48,814 nt of DNA from a virus. This document shows positions 1 through 7,191 of this stretch, one piece after another. The notes under the pieces were generated by a model, which did no database searches, was not told the DNA's origin, and was given only the letters and a program-made list of their open reading frames with translations. The DNA is taken from positions 1-48,814 of IMG/VR virus record IMGVR_UViG_3300050821_007486, one strand, 5' to 3'. Numbering within the stretch: position 1 is the first letter of the stretch; each line of letters begins with the position of its first letter. A program made the position numbers and the translations under genes.

Positions 1-17
1 TCATGTACATTGAACGC

Positions 18-46
18 TTGCCTTTTTGTTTGCATTGTGCTATGCT
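18..46 (+). promoter_or_regulatory. Promoter of the primase gene (TTGCCT/extended -10 family)
   Basis: The -35 TTGCCT (18-23) and -10 TATGCT (41-46) are separated by 17 nt ending in TGC, an extended -10. A Shine-Dalgarno GGAGG (56-60) and the ATG at 66 follow at once. The same architecture recurs at 14765, 15868, 15959 and 23056. A TGTACATTGA motif lies just upstream at 4-13. Confidence 0.85.
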
Positions 47-65
47 GTTAAAAATGGAGGCGTTT

Positions 66-1343
66 ATGTCAGAACAACTACATCTAGACATTTCTAAAAC
101 TCTCCAATTTCTAGATATGTTAGATCCTACTGGTCGTCATACTATTGCATCAGAAGCTCCTTTCGGTGGTAAAGACCGAGGCCCAAAGTGGGAGGGTGGC
201 GCCACATACGAGCATGAGCAACGCGATTGGATGATAGACGATATTAAAAAGCGCCAGGCTCGTGGCTCGAACGTTTATTATTCAGTTAATCGCCCTTGTC
301 ATGTTACTGAAAGACAAGGGGCGAATGGTAAAAATAATATTGATGATATCATTGCTGTTAGAGCTATGGCTTTTGATATAGATTTTACTACGAAAAGATC
401 TGAAGAATTGGACAAAGCATTATTAAATTTCATAAATACCAAGCTTATTGGGGATTTAAAACCATCTGTTTTAATCAGTACAGGAGGTGGATTTCAATTA
501 ATATATTTTATTGAAGAATTTATGAAAATAAAATTATTCAGAAATCAATCATTAACTGATGAACAGAAAAGAATTAATGAAAATACATTAGTTATTCGTT
601 CATACTATACGCAATTTGGACATGATGTTGAGACATATCTGCGGAAAATAGTTCCTAAAGACTTGCCAATTAAAGTAGATAATATGTCAAACATAGATCG
701 TGTGATGCGCCTTCCAGGAACAGTTAACTATCCAAAATTAGAAAAGCAAGCAAGAGGACAAAAACCAGCGTTAGCTCACCTCTTAGTAGATTATCATCAT
801 AAAACTGATATACGTAAACTACGCAGCCTAATACCACAGACACAAGCACAGCTAGAAAAAACTCATACAAAAATGCCATATATACCTCGCAAAGATGATC
901 CATGGACAGCCTATGAGAAGGCTAAGGCTTGTATTGAGTTCATTAGAGATAATGGCCTAGCCGATAGTAATGAGGATTACACTCTTCATGTAATGCTACC
1001 ACTCATAGGCGCTATACATGATGAGCACAAACATAATCAATTATCAATAGAGGAAGCTGAAGAACTGTTCTTAGAAGCTGTGTCTGGTGGAGAGCGCTAC
1101 GGTATGGATGGACGCGGTGAGGGATACTTCCGCAGACAGTGGCGCTCCCATAGACCTGAACTACGACGCAATGGGACAAAGAGCATTGGTGGATTAATAT
1201 GGTTTGCAGAGAACAATGGATTTAAGCTACCTTGGAAGAACACAGTATCCTGGGAACTATCATTTGCAGCTCAGCAGAAAGAGCTAAGTGAGAAGCGCGA
1301 CACGATATCTGCTGATGTTGCTTCACTTCTTCGTAAGTTGTGA
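66..1343 (+). CDS. Archaeo-eukaryotic primase (AEP/prim-pol type) DNA primase
   Basis: 425 aa. The start at 66 is chosen over upstream in-frame codons because GGAGG lies 5 nt before it and the promoter ends at 46. Motifs typical of AEP primases are visible: a metal-binding AFDIDF (D104, D106), a glycine-rich STGGG (138-142), and D205 followed by the RLPGTVN signature (215-221). The C-terminal half (about 280-425) is probably an accessory or helicase-interacting region. It would make primers for phage replication. The matching helicase is not adjacent but lies at 16212-17765, beyond the leftward cluster. The 3' end overlaps the convergent gene by 21 nt. Confidence 0.8.
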   Translation: MSEQLHLDISKTLQFLDMLDPTGRHTIASEAPFGGKDRGPKWEGGATYEHEQRDWMIDDIKKRQARGSNVYYSVNRPCHVTERQGANGKNNIDDIIAVRAMAFDIDFTTKRSEELDKALLNFINTKLIGDLKPSVLISTGGGFQLIYFIEEFMKIKLFRNQSLTDEQKRINENTLVIRSYYTQFGHDVETYLRKIVPKDLPIKVDNMSNIDRVMRLPGTVNYPKLEKQARGQKPALAHLLVDYHHKTDIRKLRSLIPQTQAQLEKTHTKMPYIPRKDDPWTAYEKAKACIEFIRDNGLADSNEDYTLHVMLPLIGAIHDEHKHNQLSIEEAEELFLEAVSGGERYGMDGRGEGYFRRQWRSHRPELRRNGTKSIGGLIWFAENNGFKLPWKNTVSWELSFAAQQKELSEKRDTISADVASLLRKL

Positions 1344-1679
1344 CTCTTTGCTCTTGACCATTATGAATACTTGCTCTAGCTTTTCTTTGGTGCGCTGCCC
1401 ATCAGTATGAAGACACATCAACAAACTTCTAAACTCAGCAGCGGTAAATATTGCTTTATGTTTATTCGTCATATTATCATAATTATCTATCTTCTTATTC
1501 AACTCAGCTTGTCTACTCTCTAAATTTGGCATATATTTTTTAACATATTCTTGAATTCTAATTTGCACTCTTTTCTCAAATTCTTTTTCCATTACCTTTA
1601 ATTTAGCTTTTACTGCTGAATCTATCTTTTTCTGGTGTGCTTTAGTCAGCACAACTGGCTTCTTTTTAGCTACCGGCAT
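1323..1679 (-). CDS. Hypothetical lysine-rich coiled-coil protein
   Basis: 118 aa from the second of two adjacent ATGs, which sits 6 nt from the Shine-Dalgarno AGGAG; the first ATG at 1682 is also possible. Very basic, with a long charged helix (about residues 15-70) that could form a coiled coil. No recognised domain. Last visible gene of the leftward cluster; its 3' end overlaps the 3' end of the rightward primase gene by 21 nt, so the two transcripts converge here. Confidence 0.7.
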   Translation of the reverse strand: MPVAKKKPVVLTKAHQKKIDSAVKAKLKVMEKEFEKRVQIRIQEYVKKYMPNLESRQAELNKKIDNYDNMTNKHKAIFTAAEFRSLLMCLHTDGQRTKEKLEQVFIMVKSKESQLTKK

Positions 1680-1695
1680 CATTTTCTCCTGAGGT

Positions 1696-1717
1696 GGGGG
1701 CTAGTTCCCTAGCCCCC
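1696..1717 (-). promoter_or_regulatory. Intercistronic hairpin
   Basis: Perfect 9-bp stem GGGGGCTAG/CTAGCCCCC with a 4-nt loop. In leftward transcripts it lies between the stop of the 1723-2082 gene and the Shine-Dalgarno of the next gene. There is no U-run, so it looks like a processing or stability hairpin rather than a terminator. A counterpart with the same layout lies at 3677-3698. Confidence 0.75.
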
Positions 1718-1722
1718 GATTG

Positions 1723-2082
1723 TTATTCAGATTTTTCTTCTTTCTTCTGCGACTCAAGCATTCTGAATTGTTCGAGGCGTTGATTAGCGCCTAGTTTGTA
1801 GCGCCTCAAGATTGTCTCGATGGCCTGAGCAACTTTCTTCAAAGACTTTGCATGAACAACATCTGCTGTACCATCTTCGATTGATTTATCCCAGATGTAT
1901 TTAGCAGCAAATGCTCTGTCAAAATCTACAGAACCAGTGATCGCGTCTTTGTCTTCAAAAGCTGCGATATATTTTCTGAACTCTGGTTCGTTCAGATATT
2001 TCTTTAGCGCAACTTTGATAACATCGAGCAATTCATTCTTATTTGGATCGGGAGGTAACTCAGTAGGAAGCATATCATTCAT
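1723..2082 (-). CDS. Hypothetical protein
   Basis: 119 aa, mostly helical and charged, with an acidic/lysine-rich tail. No domain recognised. Its ATG overlaps the stop of the 2079-2483 gene (ATGA), implying translational coupling. It is followed by the hairpin at 1696-1717. Confidence 0.75.
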   Translation of the reverse strand: MNDMLPTELPPDPNKNELLDVIKVALKKYLNEPEFRKYIAAFEDKDAITGSVDFDRAFAAKYIWDKSIEDGTADVVHAKSLKKVAQAIETILRRYKLGANQRLEQFRMLESQKKEEKSE

Positions 2083-2483
2083 GCGGCTTTCTCCTTTGAT
2101 ACAACCAACGCATAGACTCCAGGATTAACCTTCTTAATGATTTTCTTTTGCAATAATCTGGTTATGGCATTATTAATTGAACTATGAGAAAAACCTTGTT
2201 CAATAACAAATTGACTCATATTCTTCCAAAGGCCATGTGGAGGATTATACCTCAAATATTCTACAACGAAATCCTGAGACGATTTGCCTGATGGATGCTT
2301 AAATGAAGGCCCACGTACCTTCTTTGTACCATTAGGCTTTGTCAATTGATTCTGATCAATATTAATTATTTTAATTGGCCCTTCCATCTCAAGGATATGG
2401 ATCAGCTCAACGCCCTTAGTCATTAAGACATGACCTAGTGTTAAACCATCTTGTATATGAAGCGTAACTTTGAATGTAGCCAT
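2079..2483 (-). CDS. Possible winged-helix protein
   Basis: 134 aa. Residues about 90-128 read like a winged helix-turn-helix: a helix around SQFVIEQGFS, then a helix around SSINNAITRLLQKK, followed by a short strand-turn-strand. The N-terminus is strand-rich. It could be a DNA-binding regulator, but this rests on pattern only. It follows the cysteine-cluster protein after a short gap with an AGGAG ribosome site and is coupled to the next gene by ATGA. Confidence 0.65.
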   Translation of the reverse strand: MATFKVTLHIQDGLTLGHVLMTKGVELIHILEMEGPIKIINIDQNQLTKPNGTKKVRGPSFKHPSGKSSQDFVVEYLRYNPPHGLWKNMSQFVIEQGFSHSSINNAITRLLQKKIIKKVNPGVYALVVSKEKAA

Positions 2484-2499
2484 TTCATTCTCCTGTTGT

Positions 2500-3042
2500 T
2501 CACCAACGCTCGATCTTTCTACCTTGCGCTTCTAGTGATCTCACTATCTTTTGTACATCACCTGTTTCTTTCGCTTCTCCTGGTTTTTCTACCCATTCGT
2601 TCTCAATGTTCATATTAGGTGGAATAAGAATAATAGAACGTTCTGAATCAAAACGAATTTGTCCAACAATACCTTCCTTGCCGCGCCTCAGGAGATACTC
2701 CCTCAGCCTCAGATCTTTGTATGCGTTGGGATATTTAGGGTCAACCCAAATTTGGACTGTCTGGATTTGGACAACTCTGTCCCCATCCAAAGCAAGAACA
2801 GCATCAGGCATAATATCTATGACGTAATGCGACCTATCTGGGCGCGCCAAATCATTAGTATCATTATTAATTAGCCAACGACAATTCCACACATGGCAAG
2901 ATAATGGCATCTTATTTGTATAATATACCAAACAACCTTTGTGCACTCTTTGGTGCACGCATTTTGTGTTAGCTGGCTTATGTATCTCAGACACAGGCAA
3001 CAGCTTACAGCATAATTGGCAATCACCGCACTCTCGCTTCAT
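2500..3042 (-). CDS. YkgJ-like cysteine-cluster (Zn/Fe-chelating) protein
   Basis: 180 aa. The N-terminus carries the CxxCxxCC cluster typical of the YkgJ family (CGDCQLCC, residues 5-12), followed by further cysteines and histidines (NTKCVH, GCLVYY, LSCHVWNCRW), enough to bind a metal ion. The C-terminal part is unrelated to known domains I can name. The family is predicted to chelate zinc or iron; its role in phages is unknown. The start at 3042 overlaps the upstream stop as TAATG and is preceded by AAAGGTAA; an upstream in-frame GTG-type start at 3072 is less likely. Confidence 0.75.
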   Translation of the reverse strand: MKRECGDCQLCCKLLPVSEIHKPANTKCVHQRVHKGCLVYYTNKMPLSCHVWNCRWLINNDTNDLARPDRSHYVIDIMPDAVLALDGDRVVQIQTVQIWVDPKYPNAYKDLRLREYLLRRGKEGIVGQIRFDSERSIILIPPNMNIENEWVEKPGEAKETGDVQKIVRSLEAQGRKIERW

Positions 3043-3269
3043 TAATTTACCTTTCGATTTTTCTTTAACCATTCATCTAGATCATGTTCTTTATATCTTA
3101 CCCATTTAGCTCTGATTATTTTTAAGTTCAAAGCCATACGAGCTTCTTGATTATTTTTAAATGGCCCATCTATTTTTCCATTACGTAAAATGTAAAATGG
3201 TGGACCTTCTTCTGATATTTCTTCTTTTGGCCAGTCAATCTTTGGGATTTCAGGTCGAGATGTTGTCAT
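3042..3269 (-). CDS. Hypothetical protein
   Basis: 75 aa. The ATG at 3269 is chosen because it follows GGAG with a 6-nt spacer; an ATG four codons upstream lies on the Shine-Dalgarno itself. Basic C-terminus (WLKKNRKVN). No domain recognised. The identical initiation context GGAGCGTAAAATG is used at 13784, a local hallmark. Confidence 0.65.
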   Translation of the reverse strand: MTTSRPEIPKIDWPKEEISEEGPPFYILRNGKIDGPFKNNQEARMALNLKIIRAKWVRYKEHDLDEWLKKNRKVN

Positions 3270-3282
3270 TTTACGCTCCATT

Positions 3283-3447
3283 TCATTTCTTCTCTTCCAG
3301 TAGTAGTTTGATTCTAACGCAAAGACCCATTAGTTCACCTATTTGAAATGCAGTCGTATTATCTATATCAATTTCTAAATTGCCACGTATAGGCATTAAA
3401 ATTTCTATGGCTTTTAACACTCGTTCTTCAACTTCTTCACGTTTCAT
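3283..3447 (-). CDS. Small hypothetical protein, 54 aa
   Basis: Short ORF whose ATG overlaps the upstream stop (TAATG) and whose stop lies just ahead of the next ribosome site, so it fills the gap in the coding train. The product is helical and charged, starting MKREEVEERV and ending LLLEEKK. No function recognised. Confidence 0.65.
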   Translation of the reverse strand: MKREEVEERVLKAIEILMPIRGNLEIDIDNTTAFQIGELMGLCVRIKLLLEEKK

Positions 3448-3659
3448 TAGAACAGATCCTTCCTTGGATTGAGTAACTGTTTCACTTGATCTATGTGCTT
3501 ACAGAATTTTGGTGCTGGGCAATCACAATGATAATGCCCATATGATAATGTCACGTTGTACGTTGCTATTGGTGCTTTGCAATGATGATCTACCTTATAT
3601 ATTATCCAATGATTCTTCTTAAAGTCACGAATAAAATACTCATTTAATTCTCCAACCAT
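3447..3659 (-). CDS. SWIM-type zinc-finger small protein
   Basis: 70 aa. Contains CDCPAPKFCKH (about 46-56), which fits the SWIM motif CxCx(n)CxH, with strands before it (NVTLSYGHYH) as in SWIM fingers. SWIM domains bind zinc and mediate DNA or protein contacts; the phage role is unknown. Strong ribosome site AAGGAGG, after the hairpin at 3677-3698. Confidence 0.7.
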   Translation of the reverse strand: MVGELNEYFIRDFKKNHWIIYKVDHHCKAPIATYNVTLSYGHYHCDCPAPKFCKHIDQVKQLLNPRKDLF

Positions 3660-3676
3660 AATTACCTCCTTAGAAA

Positions 3677-3698
3677 TGAGGGGGATTGCTCCCCCTCA
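3677..3698 (-). promoter_or_regulatory. Intercistronic hairpin
   Basis: Perfect 9-bp stem TGAGGGGGA/TCCCCCTCA with loop TTGC, between the stop of the 3705-3914 gene and AAGGAGG of the next. As at 1696-1717, the leftward message reads stop within TAACAA, then hairpin, then about 6 nt, then the ribosome site. Confidence 0.75.
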
Positions 3699-3704
3699 CT
3701 GTTG

Positions 3705-3914
3705 TTAGTCAATCGGAGGATTCTCATAGTTCTGCATGATGAGCATTTGCGCTCGCGTTGGCGTGCAAGTGCATTGAGAATCACGGCACGCAGTACGGTA
3801 CTCAGTTTCGTGAGCTGATCTGTACTCTTTAACTTGCTCCAGCCTTGTCTTTGGCTTCTCGATCTTGGTGATAGTATCCCCTTCAAAAGCTGATTTTGTA
3901 TCAACTTTAGTCAT
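3705..3914 (-). CDS. Hypothetical protein, 69 aa
   Basis: Hydrophilic, charged product with CRDSQCTC (about 43-50), a possible metal site. No domain recognised. The ribosome site AAGGTAGC precedes the ATG at 3914. A longer overlapping frame on the same strand (3662-3904) is considered a shadow because it has no ribosome site. Confidence 0.6.
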   Translation of the reverse strand: MTKVDTKSAFEGDTITKIEKPKTRLEQVKEYRSAHETEYRTACRDSQCTCTPTRAQMLIMQNYENPPID

Positions 3915-3934
3915 AGTTAGCTACCTTTCAAAAT

Positions 3935-4124
3935 GGCGCAAAATTGCGCCGGGCATAAGGCCAACTCAACCTTATCACCGTTGCAATTCTAGGTTCGTTT
4001 TTAAAGGGGATATCGCGGGCGATAACGCGCTAGGCAGGTATGCCCTAGCCTATGCGCTAAAGGCCGCGATATCCCTCTCTATAGGGCAGGAAAACGCTAT
4101 TCCTGCCCTATGCCTACCGCGGAA
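3935..4124 (-). promoter_or_regulatory. Large structured intergenic region (multi-hairpin)
   Basis: 190 nt without an ORF, GC-rich compared with its surroundings and full of inverted repeats: GGCGCAA/TTGCGCC (3935-3950), a 12-bp arm pair GGGATATCGCGG/CCGCGATATCCC (4007-4018 and 4064-4075) enclosing further pairings, and a 12-bp stem ATAGGGCAGGAA/TTCCTGCCCTAT (4081-4092 and 4100-4111). Transcribed leftward between two genes. It could be a cis-acting RNA element or an excised small RNA. Confidence 0.7.
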
Positions 4125-4391
4125 TTAATGCCGCGTATCACTCTCCTCTTCTTCATCGTTTTCTATGGATGTCATTAGCACTGTCCTCATAAATTGGAAC
4201 CGTGCCTCATCATCCATGCCTGCTAGTAATTGTCCAGATGCCTCGCCCAATGATACAATTACGAATCTCTGTTCACTTAATGGCATGATTCTTCCTGGAT
4301 ACAATTCTTCAAACAGAGCGTGAAGACGACATCTAAAGCACGTCTTTTCATCATGTAGATCTTTGGACTCATCCTTGGTAGCCTTTTTCAT
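4125..4391 (-). CDS. Hypothetical acidic protein with CxxC
   Basis: 88 aa. The ATG at 4391 follows AGGAAACAAAG and lies inside the end of the upstream gene (23-nt overlap). CFRC near residue 17 may bind metal; the C-terminus is strongly acidic. No family recognised. The large structured region follows its stop. Confidence 0.6.
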   Translation of the reverse strand: MKKATKDESKDLHDEKTCFRCRLHALFEELYPGRIMPLSEQRFVIVSLGEASGQLLAGMDDEARFQFMRTVLMTSIENDEEEESDTRH

Positions 4392-4584
4392 CTTTGTTTC
4401 CTGGTTGGAGGTCTCTGTCGTCTTTCCATCCTTGTTCCCAATACACAAAGAACTGTGTTTCAGGTATCCAAGGATTATCTACAAGTGGCACGCCTCTTTG
4501 ATGCGCCACCTTGCCCATCTGGTAGACAGCTGATACATCTAGGGCTTCTGTCTCAGCGTGGCTCATTTTTGGTTTATCTGGCAT
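4369..4584 (-). CDS. Hypothetical protein, 71 aa
   Basis: The start at 4584 is preferred over longer in-frame options because GGAG lies 6 nt upstream and the longer version would run through the structured region 4607-4758. Contains a short strand-rich core (FFVYWEQGW). No domain recognised. Confidence 0.6.
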   Translation of the reverse strand: MPDKPKMSHAETEALDVSAVYQMGKVAHQRGVPLVDNPWIPETQFFVYWEQGWKDDRDLQPGNKDEKGYQG

Positions 4585-4606
4585 GGAGCGCTCCATAGAA
4601 GGGAAT

Positions 4607-4758
4607 GGGAGGAGGTCAGTTTGGGTGAGGTTTGATCCTCCTGCCTCCTCCCGCCCTTCACCCAACTTTCGTATCTATGTCAAACGATGCTGGTCTTGAC
4701 CTAATACGCCAGCTACTCTGAGAGGGGACTCCATAGGAGTGCTGGTACGCTGAGTGAA
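4607..4758 (-). promoter_or_regulatory. Structured intergenic element (type 2, copy 1)
   Basis: Between the stop of the 4761-4988 gene and the next ribosome site. It contains a 9-bp stem GGGAGGAGG/CCTCCTCCC (4607-4615, 4644-4652) and a second domain closed by TTCAC/GTGAA (4657-4661, 4754-4758) with CCAGC/GCTGG (4709-4713, 4741-4745) and an inner hairpin ACTCC-ATA-GGAGT. Motifs ACTTTCGT, ACGCCAG and CTGGTACG recur in the same order at 5599-5719. Confidence 0.6.
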
Positions 4759-4760
4759 AA

Positions 4761-4988
4761 CTATTTAAATACTACCCATGTTGCTTTATCATAATCTTCG
4801 ACGCGCAACCATGCTTCTGAGTACTGTGCTTCCCATTTCTCTTTTGGATACTCGTGAAACACTCTTGTTCCACATTCTGGACAATACATTGGTCTGCGTG
4901 GATTAACCCAACAAATCAAGATATTACAACATGGCATTTGTAACAGTCTGAATTGTACATAGTCGTTAGTTGGTTTCATTTCTTTCAT
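4761..4988 (-). CDS. Small zinc-ribbon protein
   Basis: 75 aa. Two cysteine pairs, MPCCNILIC and MYCPECG (about 18-40), form a likely zinc ribbon. The remainder is aromatic-rich (WEAQYSEAWLRV). It resembles short zinc-ribbon proteins common in phage early regions, function unknown. It overlaps the end of the upstream gene; AGAAGGA is the ribosome site. Confidence 0.7.
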   Translation of the reverse strand: MKEMKPTNDYVQFRLLQMPCCNILICWVNPRRPMYCPECGTRVFHEYPKEKWEAQYSEAWLRVEDYDKATWVVFK

Positions 4989-5157
4989 CCGATCCTTCTG
5001 GATTATCTTCTGGCAGACAATCTCTGTATTTCATTGAAACTAAATGACCACTATCACTCATGCATAATGAACAATAAACTTCTATGTCGTAATCATCACC
5101 AGTTTTATACACAATACTATATTCACAATCTGGACATATTGCAAATAAATATCTCAA
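4966..5157 (-). CDS. Small zinc-ribbon protein
   Basis: 63 aa with CPDC (9-12) and CSLC (30-33), spaced as in a zinc ribbon, followed by an acidic tail. Its ATG overlaps the stop of the 5154-5366 gene. No specific family recognised. Confidence 0.7.
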   Translation of the reverse strand: MRYLFAICPDCEYSIVYKTGDDYDIEVYCSLCMSDSGHLVSMKYRDCLPEDNPEGSDERNETN

Positions 5158-5366
5158 AGACCATGCTCCTTTATATCAGCTTCTATTATATCAGCTGTTT
5201 TTCTTAATATTTCTGGTATTTTTAATGTGACATCAAGTGTTGCTGAAACAGCAAAACCTGTTCCTTGATCGGCGCTACTATCAACCCAAACTATTACACC
5301 ATTTGCATGTGTAAGTTCTTGAATCATTGTAGCAAAATGATCATATTTACCTGGACCTGTTGCCAT
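5154..5366 (-). CDS. Hypothetical protein, 70 aa
   Basis: A compact alternating strand/helix sequence: VIVWVD and GFAVSATLDVTLKI strands, then a C-terminal helix. No domain recognised. The ribosome site AATAGGAGCGCC before the ATG matches neighbouring genes. Confidence 0.65.
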   Translation of the reverse strand: MATGPGKYDHFATMIQELTHANGVIVWVDSSADQGTGFAVSATLDVTLKIPEILRKTADIIEADIKEHGL

Positions 5367-5375
5367 GTGGCGCTC

Positions 5376-5576
5376 CTATTGTTTTGGATATGACATTTTA
5401 ATAGAATTATTCAAAGTATTAATTTCTATTTGAACGTCTATGTCAGTTGGATTATCTCTATCTTCTTTTGGTAGTATAAATTTGATAATTCCATCTTTTG
5501 GTTTCATCTCTGCCTTGTAATCTCTTGCCATTTTAAGAGCAGAATCCATTACTTGCTGTGGTGTCGGCGCTTTCAT
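5376..5576 (-). CDS. Hypothetical protein, 66 aa
   Basis: Starts at the ATG at 5576, five nt after GGAGG. The longer in-frame version would cross the structured element 5599-5719 and is rejected. Lysine-rich; no domain recognised. Confidence 0.65.
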   Translation of the reverse strand: MKAPTPQQVMDSALKMARDYKAEMKPKDGIIKFILPKEDRDNPTDIDVQIEINTLNNSIKMSYPKQ

Positions 5577-5598
5577 TGTATCCTCCATATTAAGGAAA

Positions 5599-5719
5599 GT
5601 GGGAGGGCGATCGTTGGCGCGCCACCCTCCCACCCCTTTTATCTGACTTTCGTTCGGTGCTTCTCACAAAACGCCAGTTCCTGGGGATATTGTGTGCGAC
5701 CGCAGGCTGGTACGTCAGA
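5599..5719 (-). promoter_or_regulatory. Structured intergenic element (type 2, copy 2)
   Basis: 9-bp stem GTGGGAGGG/CCCTCCCAC (5599-5607, 5625-5633) with the palindrome TGGCGCGCCA near its tip, then a domain closed by TCTGAC/GTCAGA (5642-5647, 5714-5719) with CACAA/TTGTG and CCAG/CTGG nested inside. Order of motifs as in 4607-4758. Confidence 0.6.
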
Positions 5720-5727
5720 CAAAACTC

Positions 5728-6054
5728 TTACACGTCAACTACTATCTCATCATATTTTTCGATGGCATCATCTAGATCATCACTGTTAAGTTCATCTTTA
5801 GCAGATGTAAGCTCGTCAACAATCTCTCCAAGTTTCTCGATTTCTTCCTGGAGCGCAGTGCCTTTATCACCTTCCTGTTGCGCCTCAGACATTTCGTCAT
5901 ATTCATTCTGCAATTCTTCTTGAACACTACCCACAACTTCTATTTCGTCATCAAGTCTGCTTACTAGCTTATCAATATAATCTGATAATGCTTTCTTATC
6001 TTCCTCAACTACCTTTTTTGAGTCAGCTATAATCTTGAGCTGTTTCTTTTTCAT
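5728..6054 (-). CDS. Acidic coiled-coil protein
   Basis: 108 aa, almost entirely charged heptad-like sequence (for example VEEDKKALSDYIDKLVSRL) predicted to form long coiled coils. Strongly acidic. No family recognised; it could be a partner or inhibitor of a host protein. Ribosome site AAGGAG. Confidence 0.7.
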   Translation of the reverse strand: MKKKQLKIIADSKKVVEEDKKALSDYIDKLVSRLDDEIEVVGSVQEELQNEYDEMSEAQQEGDKGTALQEEIEKLGEIVDELTSAKDELNSDDLDDAIEKYDEIVVDV

Positions 6055-6076
6055 GTCTGTCTCCTTGCCAAATTGG

Positions 6077-6376
6077 CTAATTATTAGATAGTGATTTAAT
6101 TGCTTTGATGCGATTCAAATTCTCGTTCAATTCTATTTGCTCCTCAGTATCTGCTGAGTTAATCCATATTCCGCTCATGTCAGGGAGTGGTATATCACTA
6201 ACAGTATTATCAACAGGAGAAGCGGAATCAAGCTGACGAATAGCCACGCTGTGGGAGTGGCTGCGATAAGCGACTCCACAATTCTGCTTCCACGGATAAT
6301 ACCAGCGAGAATAGCAATGAGCATCCGCTGCATTTGTCATTCCTATGGTTAGTGCTACTATGAGAGTTTTTCGCAT
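6077..6376 (-). CDS. Secreted small protein with HCYSRWYYP motif
   Basis: 99 aa. Signal peptide: MRKTL, a hydrophobic core, and a cleavage site after ADA (about residue 19). The mature protein begins HCYSRWYYPWKQNC with two cysteines that could pair in the periplasm, and a conserved-looking DIPLPDMSGIW. I recall short proteins of this kind in rhizobial-type genomes and phages; function unknown. One of three exported proteins in this cluster. Confidence 0.7.
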   Translation of the reverse strand: MRKTLIVALTIGMTNAADAHCYSRWYYPWKQNCGVAYRSHSHSVAIRQLDSASPVDNTVSDIPLPDMSGIWINSADTEEQIELNENLNRIKAIKSLSNN

Positions 6377-6385
6377 GGTGCGCTC

Positions 6386-6844
6386 CTAGTCATCAAGTAG
6401 AACTACTAAATCTCCACCTAAATATTCTTTACTCATCTCACCACACTTTACAATATCAGTAATAATGCCATCATTACCGCGTATAATATCAAACGTTGTT
6501 GATTGCTTCTCTTCTTTATTGACAGCTACAATGATAACAACTTCTTTTTTATCTTCACGTTTGCTTGGCATTAAACCAGAACGCTTTTTTGGGTCAAGAC
6601 TTTCTTTTGCCATCCATGCTTCACTTACAACGCTATAGCATGTAGCACTTTCTTCTTTCATAATAAATTTCATCATTTCTAGGGCCATAATACGTTGCTT
6701 TGAATTACTCCAAGGAGCCTTTACTAACAAGGTTTTTTCAGGACATTCGATTAAGAATGTAACAACAAGTTGAGCATCTTTCTTATTTATGAGAATTCTT
6801 CTGGCATATTCCTCAGCAGCTTCTAATAGTTCATCTATTGTCAT
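6386..6844 (-). CDS. Conserved phage hypothetical protein
   Basis: 152 aa. Its ATG overlaps the upstream stop (TGATG). Features resemble a phage hypothetical family that I cannot name: a central CYSVVSEAWM segment, a lysine-rich PSKREDKKE loop, then VVIIVAVN and a C-terminal strand region. Probably an alpha/beta fold; function unknown. Confidence 0.7.
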   Translation of the reverse strand: MTIDELLEAAEEYARRILINKKDAQLVVTFLIECPEKTLLVKAPWSNSKQRIMALEMMKFIMKEESATCYSVVSEAWMAKESLDPKKRSGLMPSKREDKKEVVIIVAVNKEEKQSTTFDIIRGNDGIITDIVKCGEMSKEYLGGDLVVLLDD

Positions 6845-7191
6845 CACATATCCCTCAGGAATGATGGTTCAGCTACGATGATTACTATGTTTCCGACCAA
6901 ATGGTCTTCTACTATGGGGCGCCCCAAGGATTCCTCCCATAGTTTATGAGCATATTTATTTGGCTTCATCATTAATTGCTTTCCGTATTCATTACAGAAC
7001 GCAACACATGGTCGCCCACCTAAATTGTTGAATCGTGGCACTAGTTCTATTTGCCCTCCTACACCATACTGGAGTATCTCCAGAGATGGTTGTTCAATAA
7101 GCACTTTTGGTTCAGGTAGCATAGTATGCCACCATTCTATGATGTAGATATAATTTCCTGAATCTGGCACAAAAATCATATCATCCATCAT
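6844..7191 (-). CDS. DUF3846-like protein
   Basis: 115 aa. The layout matches DUF3846: an N-terminal strand, a GGQIELVPRF-type segment, CVAFCNEYGK, an MKPNKYAHKLW helix and a C-terminal LVGNIVIIV strand. DUF3846 proteins are common in phages and mobile elements; their role is unknown. It overlaps the upstream gene by 11 nt and is coupled to the next. Confidence 0.7.
   Translation of the reverse strand: MMDDMIFVPDSGNYIYIIEWWHTMLPEPKVLIEQPSLEILQYGVGGQIELVPRFNNLGGRPCVAFCNEYGKQLMMKPNKYAHKLWEESLGRPIVEDHLVGNIVIIVAEPSFLRDM

Noticed and set aside
3662-3904. 80-aa leftward frame overlapping 3705-3914
   Set aside because: No ribosome site, and it runs through the 3677-3698 hairpin.
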